A stretch of 64,000 nt of DNA, from the NCBI RefSeq assembly GCF_040276085.1, contig NZ_JBELOK010000002.1:310001-374000 (forward strand), given 5' to 3'. This document shows positions 62,637 to 64,000 of the stretch, one piece after another. Origin of the DNA: Castellaniella sp040276085. GTDB taxonomy: Bacteria > Pseudomonadota > Gammaproteobacteria > Burkholderiales > Burkholderiaceae_B. The notes below the pieces were generated by a model. The model had not been told where the DNA came from. It ran no database searches and worked only from the letters and a program-made list of their open reading frames with translations. Numbering within the stretch: position 1 is the first letter of the stretch; every line of letters starts with the position of its first letter. Both the position numbers and the translations under genes were made by a program.

Positions 62637-63599
62637 ATGCAGCCGCTCGCCCGGTTCATTGCTATCAATCTGATCCAGATTGCCTTTTTGCTGGCCTTCG
62701 CGCCATTGCTTGAAGGCGTCTTGGCGCGCCTGGAAGAAATCATCCAGGGCAAGCATGGGCCCAGCATCTTCCAGCCGTATTACGATCTCTGGAAACTCTT
62801 TGGCAAAGACGAGATCGTCTCCAGGGAAAGCACCTGGATATTCCGCTTTGCCCCGATCGTCCATTTTGCAATGCCGATCTTCGTGGTGATGCTGATTCCG
62901 GCACTCACCGACTATCCCCTGTTTCTCGCCTTCGCGGGCGACATGATCGCCGTCGGATTCCTGTTTTCGGCCAGCGGCTTTTTCGTAGCGCTGGCCGCCA
63001 TGGACACGGGCAACGTCTACGGGCCCATTGGCGCAAGCCGCACGCGCATGGTCGGGTTCCTCGCCGAACCCGTCTACATGGTGGCGTTCTTCGCGCTGTC
63101 CTTCGTGGCCAATTCCACCATCCCTTACACCGTGAACGCCAGCTGGGCGCTGTCCTGGGCCAGCATGCTGCAGCCCGCGCACCTGCTGGTATTCGTCGCC
63201 TTCCTGCTGCTGGTGCTGGCCGACGAAAAGCGGCTGCCGGTCGACAACCCCGGCGGCAAGGCCGAAACCGCCATGATCGGGCACTCCAACAACCTGGAAT
63301 ATTCGGGCACGGGCGCGGCACTCATGAAATGGGGCAGCGCGATGAAATTCATGGCGGTGCTGATCGTGTTCCTGAACGTCATCCTCACGCCCTGGGGGCT
63401 GGCGGCCACGCCGCACTGGGGCGACGTGCTCATGGCGATCCCCAAGGTGCTGGGCAAGATGCTCATATTCCTCATCGTGCTCGCCGTGATCGAGACCACG
63501 CTTGCCAAGCTGCGGCTGTTTCGCATCAGCGAATTCCTGGCCTCGGCCTTCGTCATCTGCATCTTTGCCATGGGCGTGCGCCTGGTGGGGGTAGGCTGA
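62637..63599 (+). CDS. hyfC: HyfC/HycD-like membrane subunit (NuoH homologue) of a formate-hydrogenlyase-type complex
   Basis: The 320-residue protein has about eight transmembrane helices and the NuoH-family landmarks G-P-S-I-F-Q-P-Y-Y-D-L-W-K-L-F, E-S-T-W-I-F-R, D-T-G-N-V-Y-G-P-I-G-A-S-R and E-A-type loop E-Y-S-G. The short length and G-K-D-E-I-V-S-x-E point to the hydrogenase-4/formate-hydrogenlyase branch (HyfC/HycD) rather than respiratory NuoH. Such subunits anchor hydrogenase or antiporter-like complexes. AGGA precedes the ATG at 62637 and is masked by the riboswitch. It overlaps the next gene by one base. Confidence 0.85.
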   Translation: MQPLARFIAINLIQIAFLLAFAPLLEGVLARLEEIIQGKHGPSIFQPYYDLWKLFGKDEIVSRESTWIFRFAPIVHFAMPIFVVMLIPALTDYPLFLAFAGDMIAVGFLFSASGFFVALAAMDTGNVYGPIGASRTRMVGFLAEPVYMVAFFALSFVANSTIPYTVNASWALSWASMLQPAHLLVFVAFLLLVLADEKRLPVDNPGGKAETAMIGHSNNLEYSGTGAALMKWGSAMKFMAVLIVFLNVILTPWGLAATPHWGDVLMAIPKVLGKMLIFLIVLAVIETTLAKLRLFRISEFLASAFVICIFAMGVRLVGVG

Positions 63600-64000
63600 T
63601 GGATACCGCAATTGCCCTGAACGGCTTCATCGCGGCGCTGTTCGTGCTCTTCAGCCTGGGCGTCATCGTCCAGCGCCAGATGCTGAGCACCCTGTACCTG
63701 TTCATGCTGCACGCCGTGGCGTTGACCGCATCCGCCATCGTCCTTGGATTCGCCCTGGGCAGCGTGCACCTGTTCTGGGTCGCCGCCATTACCTTCACGA
63801 CCAAAGTGATTGCCGTGCCCCTGGTGCTGCGCTATTCCGCCGGCAGCGAAATCTATGAACGCCGCGAGGTGGACCAGGTTCTCACCATTCCCACCTCGGT
63901 GCTCATTGCCGCGGTGCTCGCCCTCATCGCCTGGATCGTGGCGCAGCCGCTGGTGCAAGCGATCACGGATCGCCCCTTTGCCGCCATGAATCTGCCCACC
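63599..64000 (+). CDS. hyfE: HyfE-like membrane subunit, partial at the window end
   Basis: The 134 codons present encode several transmembrane helices, with F-S-L-G-V-I-V-Q-R-Q-M near the N-terminus and T-F-T-T-K-V-I-A-V-P-L-V-L-R, the signature of HyfE (NuoK-like) subunits of hydrogenase-4-type complexes. The start overlaps the hyfC stop (TGATG). The gene and the rest of the complex continue past the window. Confidence 0.8.
   Translation, partial: MDTAIALNGFIAALFVLFSLGVIVQRQMLSTLYLFMLHAVALTASAIVLGFALGSVHLFWVAAITFTTKVIAVPLVLRYSAGSEIYERREVDQVLTIPTSVLIAAVLALIAWIVAQPLVQAITDRPFAAMNLPT

Noticed and set aside
62625..63611. 328-codon minus-strand ORF rich in His, Asp and Glu
   Set aside because: Antisense of the transmembrane hyfC gene; its composition reflects the complement of hydrophobic codons.

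Overview
The window looks like a betaproteobacterial chromosome of the Alcaligenaceae/Burkholderiales type. The evidence is the gene order hrcA/nadK-recN, grpE-dnaK-dnaJ and fur/bamE-dapB/murB, together with protein features such as icd, DUF1841 and single-haem cytochromes. Taxonomy is inferred from synteny and protein character only. Bases 1-38,025 read as ordinary chromosome. From the tRNA-Gly gene at 37,950-38,025 onward the sequence is an integrated genomic island that runs off the right end of the window.

Left part (1-38 kb). A c-di-GMP signalling gene (GAF-GAF-GGDEF-EAL) is split by a complete 1,912-bp IS1634-type insertion sequence with inverted repeats and a 6-bp target duplication. 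Next comes a two-gene operon of a MazG-like nucleotide pyrophosphohydrolase and a GIY-YIG/SF1-helicase/LexA-like-peptidase fusion, a plausible stress or defence module. Then follow purine deaminase and permease genes, two universal stress proteins, a cigR-like gene broken by an in-frame TGA, tehB, icd, two small c-type cytochromes, a MoxR/VWA pair, a beta-alanine degradation cluster (omega-aminotransferase, MocR regulator, LysR regulator, mmsA), an M16 protease, the heat-shock genes hrcA/grpE/dnaK/dnaJ, nadK-recN, and fur/bamE/dapB/murB.

Right part (38-64 kb). A P4/IntB13-type tyrosine recombinase sits just downstream of tRNA-Gly(GCC). Behind it is a dense fluoride-response island: I find nine fluoride (crcB-motif) riboswitches in about 22 kb, on both strands. 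They precede a dynamin-like GTPase plus a four-fold zinc-motif protein; a cyclopropane fatty-acid synthase; crcB (fluoride channel) with a DUF190 gene; a second enolase followed by two MutS-like ATPases; a second DUF190 gene followed by DUF211, VIT-like and MFS membrane genes; an uncharacterised pair with DUF3579 and a ZapE-like ATPase downstream; a histidine phosphatase; a citrate synthase; and hyfC/hyfE-like membrane subunits of a formate-hydrogenlyase-type complex.

The riboswitches fall into two sequence subfamilies plus one covarying variant. At least two of them (before the histidine phosphatase and hyfC) can pair their 3' pseudoknot strand with the downstream ribosome binding site. The one before enolase carries a clear intrinsic terminator. 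Taken together the island looks like a mobile fluoride-resistance regulon that combines export (CrcB), replacement copies of central metabolic enzymes, membrane alteration, and several functionally unknown proteins.
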